A stretch of 64,000 nt of DNA from Pseudovibrio exalbescens DSM 16456. GTDB taxonomy: Bacteria; Pseudomonadota; Alphaproteobacteria; Rhizobiales; Stappiaceae. The stretch lies in the NCBI RefSeq assembly GCF_000422785.1, contig NZ_KE383918.1, positions 93,748-157,747 of the forward strand, in the 5' to 3' direction. This document shows, piece by piece, positions 17,177 through 26,224 of the stretch. A program made the position numbers and the translations under genes. Every line of letters begins with the position of its first letter. The stretch's first letter is position 1. Under the pieces are notes generated by a model. The model did no database searches and had not been told where the DNA came from. It worked only from the letters and a program-made list of their open reading frames with translations.

Positions 17177-18667
17177 TCAGAACAAGCTGCCCTGAGCGTC
17201 ATTCTGTGTTTTCTTCTTGGTTCTGACAGCTTTTTTCTTTGCTGGTGGTTCGGCCGTTTCTTGCAAGCCGGAAGAGGACGTCTCCGCGCGTGTTTCCGTT
17301 GGTGTAGGCTCGGCCGGAACTGGTGTGTCGCCCGCTGTTGCGATAACAGTTCCACCTTTCATTTCCAGATGCAATGTCTGTCCCTGACTGATGGCCGAGG
17401 CATGGCCAATCGGGGCCATCTCATCGTCCCGTACGACGGCATAACCACGTTCGATCACGCGCTTGTAGCTGAGAGAACTTAAAAGCTGGCTTACGCTGTC
17501 CAATTGCATGCGCTGACGGCGAATATGATTGGTGTAGGCCTGTTGCTTCCGGTTGCGCATGGATTCCAGGCGCTCTTTGCTGAACGCCATCTGTCGCGAC
17601 AATGTGATTGGGCTCAGGCCGCGGGCGGCCGTCGTCAGTTTCGTTCGGTGGCTCTGGGTGTTCATGCGCAACCCGTATTCCAAACGACCTGCGCTCATAT
17701 CGAAACGTTGCCGAGGCAAAGCCAGCAAATCGCGCGGAGCCGGCAGCGATGCAGCTGCTGCGCGCAGTTCCGTCTTGCGGCCTTGCAGGAACCTAAGAAG
17801 TCCCGTGGAAAGCCGCCGGGACAGATCGTCAGTCAGGGCGACAAGTTCGGCCTTTACGGGCACAACAAACTCGGCGGCACCCGTCGGGGTTGGTGCTCGC
17901 ATGTCAGCTGCCAGATCAATCAGTGTCCAGTCTGTTTCATGACCGACAGCAGAGACCAACGGAATGTCTGAGGCCGCTGCGGCTCGAACGGCTTCTTCAT
18001 CGTTGAAGCCCCACAAATCCTCAAGACTGCCACCGCCGCGCGCCACGATCAGGACATCTGGTTTGGGAATGGGGCCGGTTTTCGGCAAGGCATTGAAGCC
18101 CCGGATCCCGTTCGCGACCTCTGCACCGCAAGTCTCTCCCTGAACGCGGACCGGCCAGACCACGACGTGGAGTGGAAACCGATCTGTTATGCGATGCAGG
18201 ATGTCGCGGATGACAGCGCCGGTTGGGGATGTGACTACGCCGACAACCCTCGGCATGCGCGGCAATTGCTTTTTGGCTGCTGGATCAAACAGCCCTTCCG
18301 TACCCAGCTTCTTTTTGCGCTCCTCCAACAGGGCCATCAATGCCCCGGCGCCGGCAGGCTCCATGGACTCAATGACCATCTGGTATTTGGATTGCCCTGG
18401 AAAGGTGGTGATCTTGCCAGTGGCAATCACCTCAAGGCCTTGTTCTGGCTGGACTTTCAAGCGGGATGCGTTGCCTCTCCAGATAACGCCGGCCAGAACC
18501 GACCGGTCATCCTTCAGGTCAAGATAAATGTGACCAGACCCCGGCTTGCTGACCCTCCCCAGCTCGCCGCGCACTCGTACATAATCGAAAGCGTCTTCGA
18601 CGGTGCGCTTGATCGCGTTGGAGACTTCGGAAACGGAGAACTCGGCAACGTTGGATTGATCGGCCAA
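17177..18667 (-). CDS. xseA: Exodeoxyribonuclease VII large subunit
   Basis: A 496-residue protein with the N-terminal OB fold ([40 protein letters not shown]), the catalytic middle ([58 protein letters not shown]) and a coiled-coil C-terminal part. Exo VII degrades single-stranded DNA in repair; its small subunit XseB is not encoded here. The start appears to be TTG at 18667: no ATG lies in frame between an upstream stop and the conserved start of the protein. A Lys/Thr/Pro-rich tail of about 60 residues ([12 protein letters not shown]) extends past the usual end. Confidence 0.95.
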   Translation of the reverse strand: MADQSNVAEFSVSEVSNAIKRTVEDAFDYVRVRGELGRVSKPGSGHIYLDLKDDRSVLAGVIWRGNASRLKVQPEQGLEVIATGKITTFPGQSKYQMVIESMEPAGAGALMALLEERKKKLGTEGLFDPAAKKQLPRMPRVVGVVTSPTGAVIRDILHRITDRFPLHVVVWPVRVQGETCGAEVANGIRGFNALPKTGPIPKPDVLIVARGGGSLEDLWGFNDEEAVRAAAASDIPLVSAVGHETDWTLIDLAADMRAPTPTGAAEFVVPVKAELVALTDDLSRRLSTGLLRFLQGRKTELRAAAASLPAPRDLLALPRQRFDMSAGRLEYGLRMNTQSHRTKLTTAARGLSPITLSRQMAFSKERLESMRNRKQQAYTNHIRRQRMQLDSVSQLLSSLSYKRVIERGYAVVRDDEMAPIGHASAISQGQTLHLEMKGGTVIATAGDTPVPAEPTPTETRAETSSSGLQETAEPPAKKKAVRTKKKTQNDAQGSLF

Positions 18668-18844
18668 AATGCACCCACTCTCAACAATCGTAAAAACTCC
18701 CTGTTTCTATAGGCCATTCGCCGCTCACCACCAAGTCCCAGATCAGACTGTTCGCATGAAAACAGTAGAAACGAGGGGCTCACTCTGTTGTTTCTCGCCA
18801 AAATTTCGTAGACCGGAACACACCAGAGGTGACAGGACATTCCA

Positions 18845-19594
18845 ATGCCGCGTTCAGAATTCCGCATGCAGCGACTGCATCTAGATCAGCCAATTGAAGC
18901 CGGAACGGCCATTGCCGCCGACAGGGCGCAAGCCAACTATCTGCTCAATGTCTTGCGGATGAAGGAGGGCGCGCAGATTTTGGTGTTTAACGGGCGCGAC
19001 GGTGAGTGGCGGGCTCATGTGGTGCCAACCGGTCGAAAATCGTGTGATCTGGTCGTTGGTGAACAGGTGCGCCCTCAAAGCCCGGCACCAGACTTTGATT
19101 ATATTTTTGCCCCGCTCAAATTGGGTCGTCTGGACTACATGGTGCAAAAGGCCGTGGAAATGGGCGCCGGGCGCTTGCGACCAGTCCTGACCCAACACAC
19201 GCAGAATCCCAAGTTGAACCTGCAGCGCATGCAGGCAAATGTTATTGAAGCCTGCGAACAGTGCGGCGTTCTGCATATCCCGCAGGTTTTGGAGCCAACA
19301 AAGCTGGCTGATATGATTGGTCGCTGGATGGTTGAAGACGGCGCGCGCGCTTTGATATTCTGTGATGAAGGCGAAGAAACCCAAAACCCGCTGCCAGCAC
19401 TGGACAACGTCCCGCAAGGCCCGTTGGCGATCCTGATCGGTCCTGAAGGTGGGTTCGCAGAGGAGGAACGCGCGCTTTTACGTGACAAGAGCTTCGTGTA
19501 TCCCATGCCTTTGGGGCCCAGAGTGTTACGGGCCGATACGGCTGCGGTGGCGGCTATGGCGGTTGTTCAGGCCAAATTGGGCGACTGGCACTAG
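18845..19594 (+). CDS. rsmE: 16S rRNA (uracil1498-N3)-methyltransferase
   Basis: A 249-residue SPOUT methyltransferase. The C-terminal knot motifs [12 protein letters not shown] and [16 protein letters not shown] bind S-adenosylmethionine. The N-terminal PUA-like part includes [20 protein letters not shown]. RsmE methylates U1498 of 16S rRNA. In many Hyphomicrobiales rsmE is followed by a glutamate-cysteine ligase gene; here a cyclase follows after about 25 bp. A second in-frame ATG at 18866 (MQRLHL) is an alternative start. Divergent from xseA. Confidence 0.95.
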   Translation: MPRSEFRMQRLHLDQPIEAGTAIAADRAQANYLLNVLRMKEGAQILVFNGRDGEWRAHVVPTGRKSCDLVVGEQVRPQSPAPDFDYIFAPLKLGRLDYMVQKAVEMGAGRLRPVLTQHTQNPKLNLQRMQANVIEACEQCGVLHIPQVLEPTKLADMIGRWMVEDGARALIFCDEGEETQNPLPALDNVPQGPLAILIGPEGGFAEEERALLRDKSFVYPMPLGPRVLRADTAAVAAMAVVQAKLGDWH

Positions 19595-19618
19595 CGGGAT
19601 GAGTTGGGATTTTGCTTG

Positions 19619-21418
19619 ATGGCAATCAGAAACCGGAAACACGATGCCTCTGAAGCCTACTGGCGCTTGCCCATCACGTGGGTACTGGCCGGTGCCTTCG
19701 GTTTTTTGATGATTGCTGTCGCCGGAACCATGCTGTTTTTCGTAACGGCGACCGCTGAGCGCCAGACGGGGCGCATGATGCGGGAGATCGGCGATCTGAT
19801 AATGGATCGCAGCCTTGAAATTGTTGAAGAGTTTTTCGCTCAAGAAGAAAAAGTGGGTCTGATCGTCGCCGATATCATGTCGGACCCGCAGATCATGAGC
19901 GCGCCAGCGAGTTTGCAAAACCACCTCTCTGATATTCTGTCGCGGCAAACAGCTATTGATCGGCTCACCTATACCTACCCGGATGGACTGCAGGTCATGG
20001 TGCATTTGGCCGAAGGTGAGGCATTCAACAGTATTGAGCAAACAGAACCGCCGCAGCTGCCTGAGGGAGCAGGGCATGAGAGCCGCTTCTGGCATCCTCC
20101 TTATTTTGATGAAGAACTCCAGGCTACCTACATGCGGTTGGTTATTTATATCCAGCCGGAGGATCAAGCCGGTCATTCCCGAATTACGGTCGACTACCCC
20201 GTGCGCCAATTGGAAGACCTGTTGGAACGGATGGTTTGGCGCACCGGTCAACAGCCGTTTGTTTTGTTCAACAACACCATGGTTCTCGCCAGCACCGAGC
20301 CGTTGTTTGATGAAATCCCGCATACGGCCGAAAAGCCCGTGCCTCGCATTGAGGATATGACGGGAACATCCCTTGCACACATTTGGGACTACACTGAAAA
20401 TTCTTTCAGATTGCCAGTCGAGTTTGGTGCCCATGTGGATGTGACCGCACAAGGGCCGGTTCTCTTTATCTATGCACCTTTGAAACGACACAGCCAGCTT
20501 CCGCTTCAGGTCGGCAGCTACATGTCGGCGGCTGACTTTGGCCAGCCCATGACCATATTGAATCGGGTTGCGTTTCTCGCGCTTGGGGTGTTGTTGGTTG
20601 GTCTTGTGGCTATTGTCTTCATCGGGCGAGCAATCGGCCGTCCGATCCGGGCGCTATCTCGAAAGGCGCTGGAGATTCAGGATCTCGACATAGAAGGGGC
20701 ACCCCGTTTGCCCCGCTCCCACCTGAAAGAGTTGGATGAAACAAATGCCAGCTTTAATGGAGCGATTGGCGCGTTGGAGGCCTTCTCGCGCTATGTGCCC
20801 AAAGCTCTGGTGAAGGTGTTGTTGAAGAGAGATTTCTTGGGGCTGAAAAATACCGAGCTTCGACAACTGACCATAATGTTCACGGATATCGCGGGCTTCA
20901 CCACAGTTGCTTCGAAATTGTCCGCAGAAGAAACAACTCAGCTACTGAATAAGCATTTTGAAGAAATGTCCCAATGCATTGTTGCGACAGGGGGAACCAT
21001 CGACAAATACCTTGGCGATGGGGTGATGGCTTTCTGGGGCGCGCCGGAAGAAGCGCTGGATCATGTGGACCGCGCCGTGAAGGCAGTTGAACTGATTCAT
21101 CAAAAGGAACTGTCGCATGCCAATGAGCATGATGAGGGCCAAAGACTGCGCATTCGCATTGGCGTTCACACAGGTACTGTCGTCGTTGGCAATATTGGCT
21201 CAACGGAGCGTATGGACTACACGGTTATTGGCGATGCCGTGAACGTGGCCTCTCGTCTTCAGGAGTTGGGCAAGGAAGTGGATAGCAACGCCACCGTCAT
21301 CGCGCTGGCCAGCGAAGAAACCGTGCGTCAGATGTCTGCCCAATACCCTCGAAATCTCGTGGGCGCCTTTGAGCTTCGGGGCCGTGAGCAGCCCGTGAAT
21401 GTTTACCGAATACTCTAA
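19619..21418 (+). CDS. Membrane-bound class III adenylate cyclase with extracellular sensor and HAMP
   Basis: A 599-residue sensor cyclase. One transmembrane helix lies near residues 15-38, followed by a periplasmic domain of about 270 residues, a second helix near residues 320-340, a HAMP linker, and the cyclase domain from about residue 415. Catalytic FTDIAGFT (metal-binding Asp) begins at residue 421. TIDKYLGDGVMAFWGAP supplies the second metal Asp and the purine-selecting Lys, and MDYTVIGDAVNVASRL the other purine contact, so ATP is the predicted substrate. The ATG at 19619 is preferred to a TTG 15 bases earlier. It follows rsmE closely. The input signal is unknown. Confidence 0.92.
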   Translation: MAIRNRKHDASEAYWRLPITWVLAGAFGFLMIAVAGTMLFFVTATAERQTGRMMREIGDLIMDRSLEIVEEFFAQEEKVGLIVADIMSDPQIMSAPASLQNHLSDILSRQTAIDRLTYTYPDGLQVMVHLAEGEAFNSIEQTEPPQLPEGAGHESRFWHPPYFDEELQATYMRLVIYIQPEDQAGHSRITVDYPVRQLEDLLERMVWRTGQQPFVLFNNTMVLASTEPLFDEIPHTAEKPVPRIEDMTGTSLAHIWDYTENSFRLPVEFGAHVDVTAQGPVLFIYAPLKRHSQLPLQVGSYMSAADFGQPMTILNRVAFLALGVLLVGLVAIVFIGRAIGRPIRALSRKALEIQDLDIEGAPRLPRSHLKELDETNASFNGAIGALEAFSRYVPKALVKVLLKRDFLGLKNTELRQLTIMFTDIAGFTTVASKLSAEETTQLLNKHFEEMSQCIVATGGTIDKYLGDGVMAFWGAPEEALDHVDRAVKAVELIHQKELSHANEHDEGQRLRIRIGVHTGTVVVGNIGSTERMDYTVIGDAVNVASRLQELGKEVDSNATVIALASEETVRQMSAQYPRNLVGAFELRGREQPVNVYRIL

Positions 21419-21521
21419 GTGTTGTGCTGTAGTGTTTGGCATGACGGCGCGCATAAAGTCTCAATGACGCTGCGTTGTCTTTCATGCCAGACTACTGTGA
21501 AAGGTGCTTAGGGAGGCGTTT

Positions 21522-22022
21522 ATGGCCAAGCAACATGGGCCGAACCTGTTTTTTCCCGGTGATGATGCGGTTTCCGGTCAGTTCAGGCAACTGATGGGCC
21601 AATACATGGATCAGTTGAACGCCTATCAAACTCAATCCCAGGCAACGCCCCCGGCCGGGTATCCCGGTCCCGAGGAACTCCAACGACTTGGCCAGCACAT
21701 GTTGGCAATAATGCAGATATGGGAGGGACAGCAACGTTTGGCAGGCAAGGGGCTGCCTCTTACCTATGATGAGGTCAGAGATTTCTGGTATGATGCAGTG
21801 CGCATCGTGCCGGACTGGGCGTGGCAAATGGGCCCCGTTTCCTCCCTGTTGTTTTTGGGAAATGTTACCAAGGAGCATTTGCCGGAGGAGCCGCGCCGTG
21901 CTCTGGAGGCATTCCTTCGAGGCTTTGCTCGCGGGCGCCCTTCGCCAGCCATGTCGAGTTTTTTGGCATTTAACCCCTTTTTGCAGTCTCAGCAGGCGTT
22001 TTGGAAGAGTTTTATGTCGTGA
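21522..22022 (+). CDS. Conserved hypothetical protein, 166 residues
   Basis: I do not recognise this protein. It is soluble, has no signal peptide, and is rich in Gln, Pro and aromatics (NLFFPGDD near the start, DFWYDAVRIVPDWAWQMGP mid-protein, FLAFNPFLQSQQAFWKS at the end). The helical, Trp-rich second half recalls small PHA- or polymerase-associated proteins, but that is a weak impression. A very good ribosome site (GGGAGG, six bases before the ATG) supports real translation. It sits between the cyclase and a LysR gene in the same direction. Confidence 0.7.
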   Translation: MAKQHGPNLFFPGDDAVSGQFRQLMGQYMDQLNAYQTQSQATPPAGYPGPEELQRLGQHMLAIMQIWEGQQRLAGKGLPLTYDEVRDFWYDAVRIVPDWAWQMGPVSSLLFLGNVTKEHLPEEPRRALEAFLRGFARGRPSPAMSSFLAFNPFLQSQQAFWKSFMS

Positions 22023-22160
22023 AGCGTGGCAGCGGTGCCGAAATAACTCACGGCCCTGATTGCGAGCGAGGCGTGATCGACATATAAGACCCCAAAGGGT
22101 GGCAACGGCATGTTGCCGAGTGAGCCCTTGCGGGTGTTAGCCTTCTGGGAGGGGCATGTT

Positions 22161-23045
22161 ATGGCAACTTTGGATCTGGATCAGCTACGAACTCTCGTTG
22201 CAATCGTCGATACTGGCAGTTTTACCCGTGCTGCGGAAAAGGTGCACAAGACCCAGTCAGCTGTATCCATGCAGATGCGACGTCTGGAAGACAAGCTTGG
22301 CCGCGACATCTTTACCAAGGATGGCCGCCAGTCAAAACTCACTGAAGATGGTGAGAGGCTGCTCCACCATGCCCGCCGCATGTTGAAGCTGAATGACGAC
22401 ACGCTTGCCATGTTTGATGAAAGCGAGGTCTCCGGCGTGGTGCGCATTGGTACGCCTGATGACTACGCGGATCGGTTTCTTCCAATGATTATGGCGCGGT
22501 TCTCTCGGTCTTACCCTGGTGCTGAGGTGTCTGTTACCTGCGCGCCAACCCCGAACCTGCGCGAAGCCTTGGCTGCTGATGATCTGGACATCGCAATTGT
22601 GACCCACGTGATGCAATATCGTCAGGCGTCTGATGAGATCATTCGGCGTGAGCCGTTGATGTGGGTGGCCTCAGAGCAACACTGTGCGGAGCAAGAGACG
22701 CCACTGCCACTGGCCCTTGGTCGGCCAAAATGCGACTGGCGTCAGGCTGCGCTCAATGCGCTGGACAAACAGTCGCGGTCCTATCGCATTCTGTATACCA
22801 GTTGGAACTCTACGGCAGTTTCTGCTGCGGTGCTTTCAGGTCTTGCGGTCTCGGTTCTGCCGGAATCGGCGGTGCGACCAGGTATGCGTATTCTGAGTGA
22901 AGCGGAGGGGTTTCCGTCCCTTCCAACTTGTGAAATCGCGTTGATCCGCAACCCTCAGGCATCAGCGAAGGTGACGAACGCGCTGGCGGAGCACATCAAG
23001 CTGTCCCTGAACAATCTCAGCGCCACACATTTGGCGGCAGAGTAA
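22161..23045 (+). CDS. LysR-type transcriptional regulator (paralogue A)
   Basis: A 294-residue LysR regulator: winged-helix HTH in residues 4-62 (LRTLVAIVDTGSFTRAAEKV, HKTQSAVSMQMRRLE) and an effector-binding domain from about residue 90. GGGAGGGG precedes the ATG. It is clearly paralogous to the LysR at 23625-24515, with near-identical HTH (both HKTQSAVSMQM), matching PDDYADR/PDDYAER blocks, and the same VSVLPESA/VAVLPESA motif. The two flank a DUF1127 gene. A perfect hairpin terminator follows the stop. Ligand and targets are unknown. Confidence 0.93.
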   Translation: MATLDLDQLRTLVAIVDTGSFTRAAEKVHKTQSAVSMQMRRLEDKLGRDIFTKDGRQSKLTEDGERLLHHARRMLKLNDDTLAMFDESEVSGVVRIGTPDDYADRFLPMIMARFSRSYPGAEVSVTCAPTPNLREALAADDLDIAIVTHVMQYRQASDEIIRREPLMWVASEQHCAEQETPLPLALGRPKCDWRQAALNALDKQSRSYRILYTSWNSTAVSAAVLSGLAVSVLPESAVRPGMRILSEAEGFPSLPTCEIALIRNPQASAKVTNALAEHIKLSLNNLSATHLAAE

Positions 23046-23050
23046 CAAAA

Positions 23051-23076
23051 AAGCTGGTTTCGAATGAAACCAGCTT
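23051..23076. terminator. Bidirectional terminator between LysR paralogue A and DUF1127
   Basis: AAGCTGGTTTC and GAAACCAGCTT form a perfect 11-bp stem with a GAAT loop. Six A bases on its left form a T-run for the leftward DUF1127 gene. The two genes converge here. Confidence 0.9.
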
Positions 23077-23111
23077 CATGCCATTTCATTTGTCTTGGGT
23101 GTCGCGCCAGC

Positions 23112-23441
23112 TTAGTTGTCGTTGCCTCGGCGCATTTCATGCAGCCGTTCTACATATCGTTCGTTGGCGCGGCACGTAAGATACCAGGAAGGATCAATGC
23201 CTTCATGGGTTGCAAGAGCCCCATCAATGTCTTCACGGGTAAGGCCGATGTCCTCCAACATGCGGTCTTCCTGAAGTGCAAGCTGCGCAATCGCGCGACG
23301 GTTGCGATACGCCCGGACCTGATCCGCGAGGAAGTGGTACAGACCCAGCAGCGTGCCTTTCAATGTGAGGGGTTCAAAGGTACCAGCATTGGCCCGATTG
23401 GGGTTGCGGTACTCGTTCGGAGTTGGGAAAGCATATGTCAT
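23112..23441 (-). CDS. DUF1127 domain protein
   Basis: A 109-residue protein. Residues about 42-75 form the DUF1127 helix-turn (AYRNRRAIAQLALQEDRMLE then DIGLTREDI), an Arg-rich motif common in alphaproteobacteria. Short DUF1127 proteins have been linked to phosphate and carbon metabolism and to RNA turnover. This one is longer, with a 35-residue Asn/Pro-rich N-terminus and a C-terminal tail of similar size. I start at 23441 rather than at a GTG five codons upstream. Two paralogous LysR genes flank it, and one is divergent, so LysR control is a natural guess. A palindrome sits 42 bp upstream. Confidence 0.9.
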   Translation of the reverse strand: MTYAFPTPNEYRNPNRANAGTFEPLTLKGTLLGLYHFLADQVRAYRNRRAIAQLALQEDRMLEDIGLTREDIDGALATHEGIDPSWYLTCRANERYVERLHEMRRGNDN

Positions 23442-23482
23442 AAGGTCACTCTCCACGTGATCTGCACAGCCATTAGATAGTT

Positions 23483-23500
23483 GGAAATACTGATATTTCC
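23483..23500. promoter_or_regulatory. Palindrome in the DUF1127/LysR divergent promoter region
   Basis: GGAAATA-CTGA-TATTTCC is a perfect inverted repeat with 7-bp arms, between DUF1127 and the divergent LysR gene. The position suits an operator for that LysR. The function is inferred from position and symmetry only. Confidence 0.5.
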
Positions 23501-23624
23501 TGACGAAGTTTCCTTCTGACTGATATATTGCTATGCCCTTCCAATTCTACAATTGAATGTTTCTGATGGAATTAGATAAGATTCGTTGAAGTGTTTCATC
23601 GTTGAACAGGGTAACAGGCAAGCC

Positions 23625-24515
23625 ATGGCAATTTCGCTTGATATCGACCAACTTCGTACATTTGTGGCCATTGCAGAGCTTGGTAGTTTCCGCTCGGCAG
23701 GAGAGGCGGTCCACAAGACCCAATCTGCAGTCTCCATGCAAATGAAGAAGCTTGAGGAACGGCTGAATCTCAAGCTTTTCACCAAGACCGGACGTAGCCT
23801 GTTACTCTCTGAAGATGGGCGAAGAGTGCTGGAATATGCCCGAAGAATGGTCGCGCTGAACGATGAAACAGTCGATGCGCTAAGTATTTCCCATATGACG
23901 GGCCGCATCAGATTAGGGTTACCAGATGATTATGCAGAGCGATTATTGCCGTTGGTAATTGCGACGTTCAGCCGCATCAATCCGTCAATAAACATTGAGG
24001 TGACCTGCGAAAGCAGCATCACAATCGGGGAAAGAATTAAACAAGATCAACTAGATATAGGGATTGTTACGGATGGCGACTGTACAATGATTCCCGGCCA
24101 GATCGTGCGCCGCGAGCCGTTGCACTGGGTTACCGCAGCCGATAACGGCTTGGGGCATGTCCGTCCGGTGCGATTGGCTGTAGGGCCGGTGACCAGTTCA
24201 TGGCGGAGAGAAGCCGTCAAGGCGCTGGATGCCGCCAATATCCCGCATATTGTTACCTACACCAGCGCAAGCGCAGCGGCATTGTCCGGTGCAGTCATGG
24301 CTGGATTCGCCGTCGCAGTGCTGCCGGAAAGTGCTATCCGCAAAGGTCTGCGACCCATTGGTGAACAGGAAGGCTTGCCGCCACTACCTCCGTGCAGCAT
24401 CACGATGGTCCGGTCGGCCGGAGCACGGGAACCGATTCATGATGCATTGTGCAGTCACATCATGACAGCGGTTGGCAATTTGTCTCCAGGGACAGATCCA
24501 GTCTCACGGGCGTGA
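23625..24515 (+). CDS. LysR-type transcriptional regulator (paralogue B)
   Basis: A 296-residue LysR regulator, HTH in residues 5-65 (LRTFVAIAELGSFRSAGEAV, HKTQSAVSMQMKKLE), followed by the effector domain. Start chosen at the ATG at 23625; an upstream TTG would add 13 residues. Its paralogue lies at 22161-23045 with the DUF1127 gene between them, which suggests an old local duplication. Its 3' end overlaps the convergent DMT exporter gene by 12 bp. Confidence 0.93.
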   Translation: MAISLDIDQLRTFVAIAELGSFRSAGEAVHKTQSAVSMQMKKLEERLNLKLFTKTGRSLLLSEDGRRVLEYARRMVALNDETVDALSISHMTGRIRLGLPDDYAERLLPLVIATFSRINPSINIEVTCESSITIGERIKQDQLDIGIVTDGDCTMIPGQIVRREPLHWVTAADNGLGHVRPVRLAVGPVTSSWRREAVKALDAANIPHIVTYTSASAAALSGAVMAGFAVAVLPESAIRKGLRPIGEQEGLPPLPPCSITMVRSAGAREPIHDALCSHIMTAVGNLSPGTDPVSRA

Positions 24516-25445
24516 TTTGCGGCGCTTGCCCAACACGATGATATTGCCAGCGAGCACACATACAAGCCCAAGCAAGGCGTCAAAACCCCACGTGAACCCT
24601 TCCATGACCGTTGAGACCGTCAATGCCACCAATGGGAACATGACAGTGGCATAACCGGCTCTTGCAGAGCCGACACGCCCAAGCAAGGTGAGATAGGAAC
24701 CAAAGGCGACAACTGAAGCTATGATTGCCAGATACAGCAGGCTGCTCAAATAGGTCGGGGTCCACAGGATCTGGAAGGACCGGCCCATGAGAAGCGCTTC
24801 AGCACCCAAAAATAGTGCCCCGTAAACCATACCCCAAGCGCTGGCGGAAATAACAGAAACAGAGCGTTTCTGCAGACGGGAAGAGAGCATGTTCCCGCCG
24901 CAGAAACTTAGTGTGCCAGTGATGCAGAGCACCAGGCCAAGAAAGGCGCCTTCGTCCATCCCACCCTGGATGATCTGTGGTCTGAACATCAGTGCAACAC
25001 CTGCAAACCCGGTGAGGGCGCCGAGCAGCGTGCGCCGGCTGGCCTTTTCGCCAAACAGCAGAAACGCGAGCATGATGTTGAACACTGAGGTCAGGGAGAA
25101 GACCACAGATAGGAGGCCTGATGGGATGTAGAAGGCGCCATAGTAGAATGTCAGAAAGTTCGTCGAGAAGATGAGCAAGCCCATCAACGCAAATCCGGCG
25201 TGGTGACGCAAACTGAAGCGAAGCGGATGACGACCGATAACCGCCCAGCCGAACATGCACAATGCGGCCATGACGAAGCGCCAGAACAATGATACTTCTG
25301 GTGCTACGCCTGCTTGCATTTTAATGGCATACCAGCTGAAGCCCCACGCAAACACGCAGGCTCCATACAGCATAAGGTCAACTGCCTTGATTGCCGGTTC
25401 TGCGGCAGTCAATGGAGACAACGCTTGCGTGTTTGATTCAGACAT
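24504..25445 (-). CDS. DMT superfamily (EamA) transporter
   Basis: A 313-residue protein with about ten hydrophobic segments in two EamA repeats. Characteristic parts are CVFAWGFSWYAIKMQAG near the start, PSGLLSVVFSLTSVFNIMLA mid-protein, and GSARAGYATVMFPLVALTVS in the second repeat. EamA proteins usually export amino acids or other small metabolites; the substrate is unknown. Start taken at the ATG at 25445; GTG codons three triplets upstream are alternatives. The AT-rich stretch upstream (25460-25520) probably holds its promoter. Confidence 0.92.
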   Translation of the reverse strand: MSESNTQALSPLTAAEPAIKAVDLMLYGACVFAWGFSWYAIKMQAGVAPEVSLFWRFVMAALCMFGWAVIGRHPLRFSLRHHAGFALMGLLIFSTNFLTFYYGAFYIPSGLLSVVFSLTSVFNIMLAFLLFGEKASRRTLLGALTGFAGVALMFRPQIIQGGMDEGAFLGLVLCITGTLSFCGGNMLSSRLQKRSVSVISASAWGMVYGALFLGAEALLMGRSFQILWTPTYLSSLLYLAIIASVVAFGSYLTLLGRVGSARAGYATVMFPLVALTVSTVMEGFTWGFDALLGLVCVLAGNIIVLGKRRKSRP

Positions 25446-25522
25446 GGCCACCACCGGATGATTTGCGATGGGGTATATATCACCTAAAAATAATGTTCAC
25501 TCAAACGAATAAATATTATCCC

Positions 25523-25545
25523 ATCAATCAAATATTGTGATTGAT
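25523..25545. repeat. Inverted repeat at the 3' end of the hypothetical gene
   Basis: ATCAATCA and TGATTGAT are perfect 8-bp arms around AATATTG, overlapping the stop codon of the gene at 25528-26181. It could be a weak terminator for that gene or an operator for the DMT gene downstream. There is no clean T-run after the stem. Confidence 0.55.
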
Positions 25546-26181
25546 CTCGTTGTGAGCCGATGGATGCCAAACAGGCTCATATCCCGCTTTGAGAACCCGC
25601 AGAATGCAGGGCGGTGTAATGAGTTCCAGATTGGAGCCGTCAGGTACTGGTACTTCGCAATAACCGTCGAAATTCCACCTCAACCAATTGCGGGGCCCTT
25701 TGGCAAGCAGTTGGCTCTCTGAGCCGCTGTGTTGACTGACGATGGTTCCCTCGGGCAAATCTTCCGGAGCATCTGTCATGGGATGCGTGATGCCGCGCTC
25801 GCTATGCAGGATCGCATCCATTTCATTGGCGGGCATCTCCGAGGGGCTCCAAAGGGAAGACGTCCCCATTCCCTGGGTGAATAAACGAGCAAATGTGCGT
25901 GCTTTGGATCGCTGGCACTCGAAACACGGACGGTGCCCTGCAGCCAGTGCAGTGACTTCGTCCAGAAAGAACAGCTCGGTATAGCTGTGCCCCCAAACTG
26001 AACGGTGGCGGTTCTTGAAATCAAGCTGGCAACAGATCCACCGTTTTGATGGTGGCGCGGGGCGTAGCAGCTTTTTTGTCTCCGGGTCATGGTGTCGCCC
26101 GCCCCGGTTGCCCATAAACAAACCCTTTTGAGGAACAGCAAATAGTTCGCCAGTCGGGGCCACACGATTTTGCAGCGGCAT
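25528..26181 (-). CDS. Conserved hypothetical protein, 217 residues
   Basis: A soluble protein I cannot assign to a named function. The first part has GNRGGRHHDPE. Further on it has ICCQLDFKNRHRSVWGHSYT, which continues into ELFFLDE, and AGHRPCFECQRSKA, a Cys-x2-Cys pair that could bind a metal together with the nearby His residues. The second half is ordinary and contains PEDLPEGTIVSQ, a phrase seen in conserved proteins. The start at 26181 has GGGAG eight bases upstream. The long in-frame N-terminal extension overlaps the Na/Pi symporter gene and is unlikely to be translated. Confidence 0.75.
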   Translation of the reverse strand: MPLQNRVAPTGELFAVPQKGLFMGNRGGRHHDPETKKLLRPAPPSKRWICCQLDFKNRHRSVWGHSYTELFFLDEVTALAAGHRPCFECQRSKARTFARLFTQGMGTSSLWSPSEMPANEMDAILHSERGITHPMTDAPEDLPEGTIVSQHSGSESQLLAKGPRNWLRWNFDGYCEVPVPDGSNLELITPPCILRVLKAGYEPVWHPSAHNEINHNI

Positions 26182-26224
26182 GAAAACGTCTCCCGTGCGC
26201 TGTGCCCGGGAGGAGCCTTGCACC

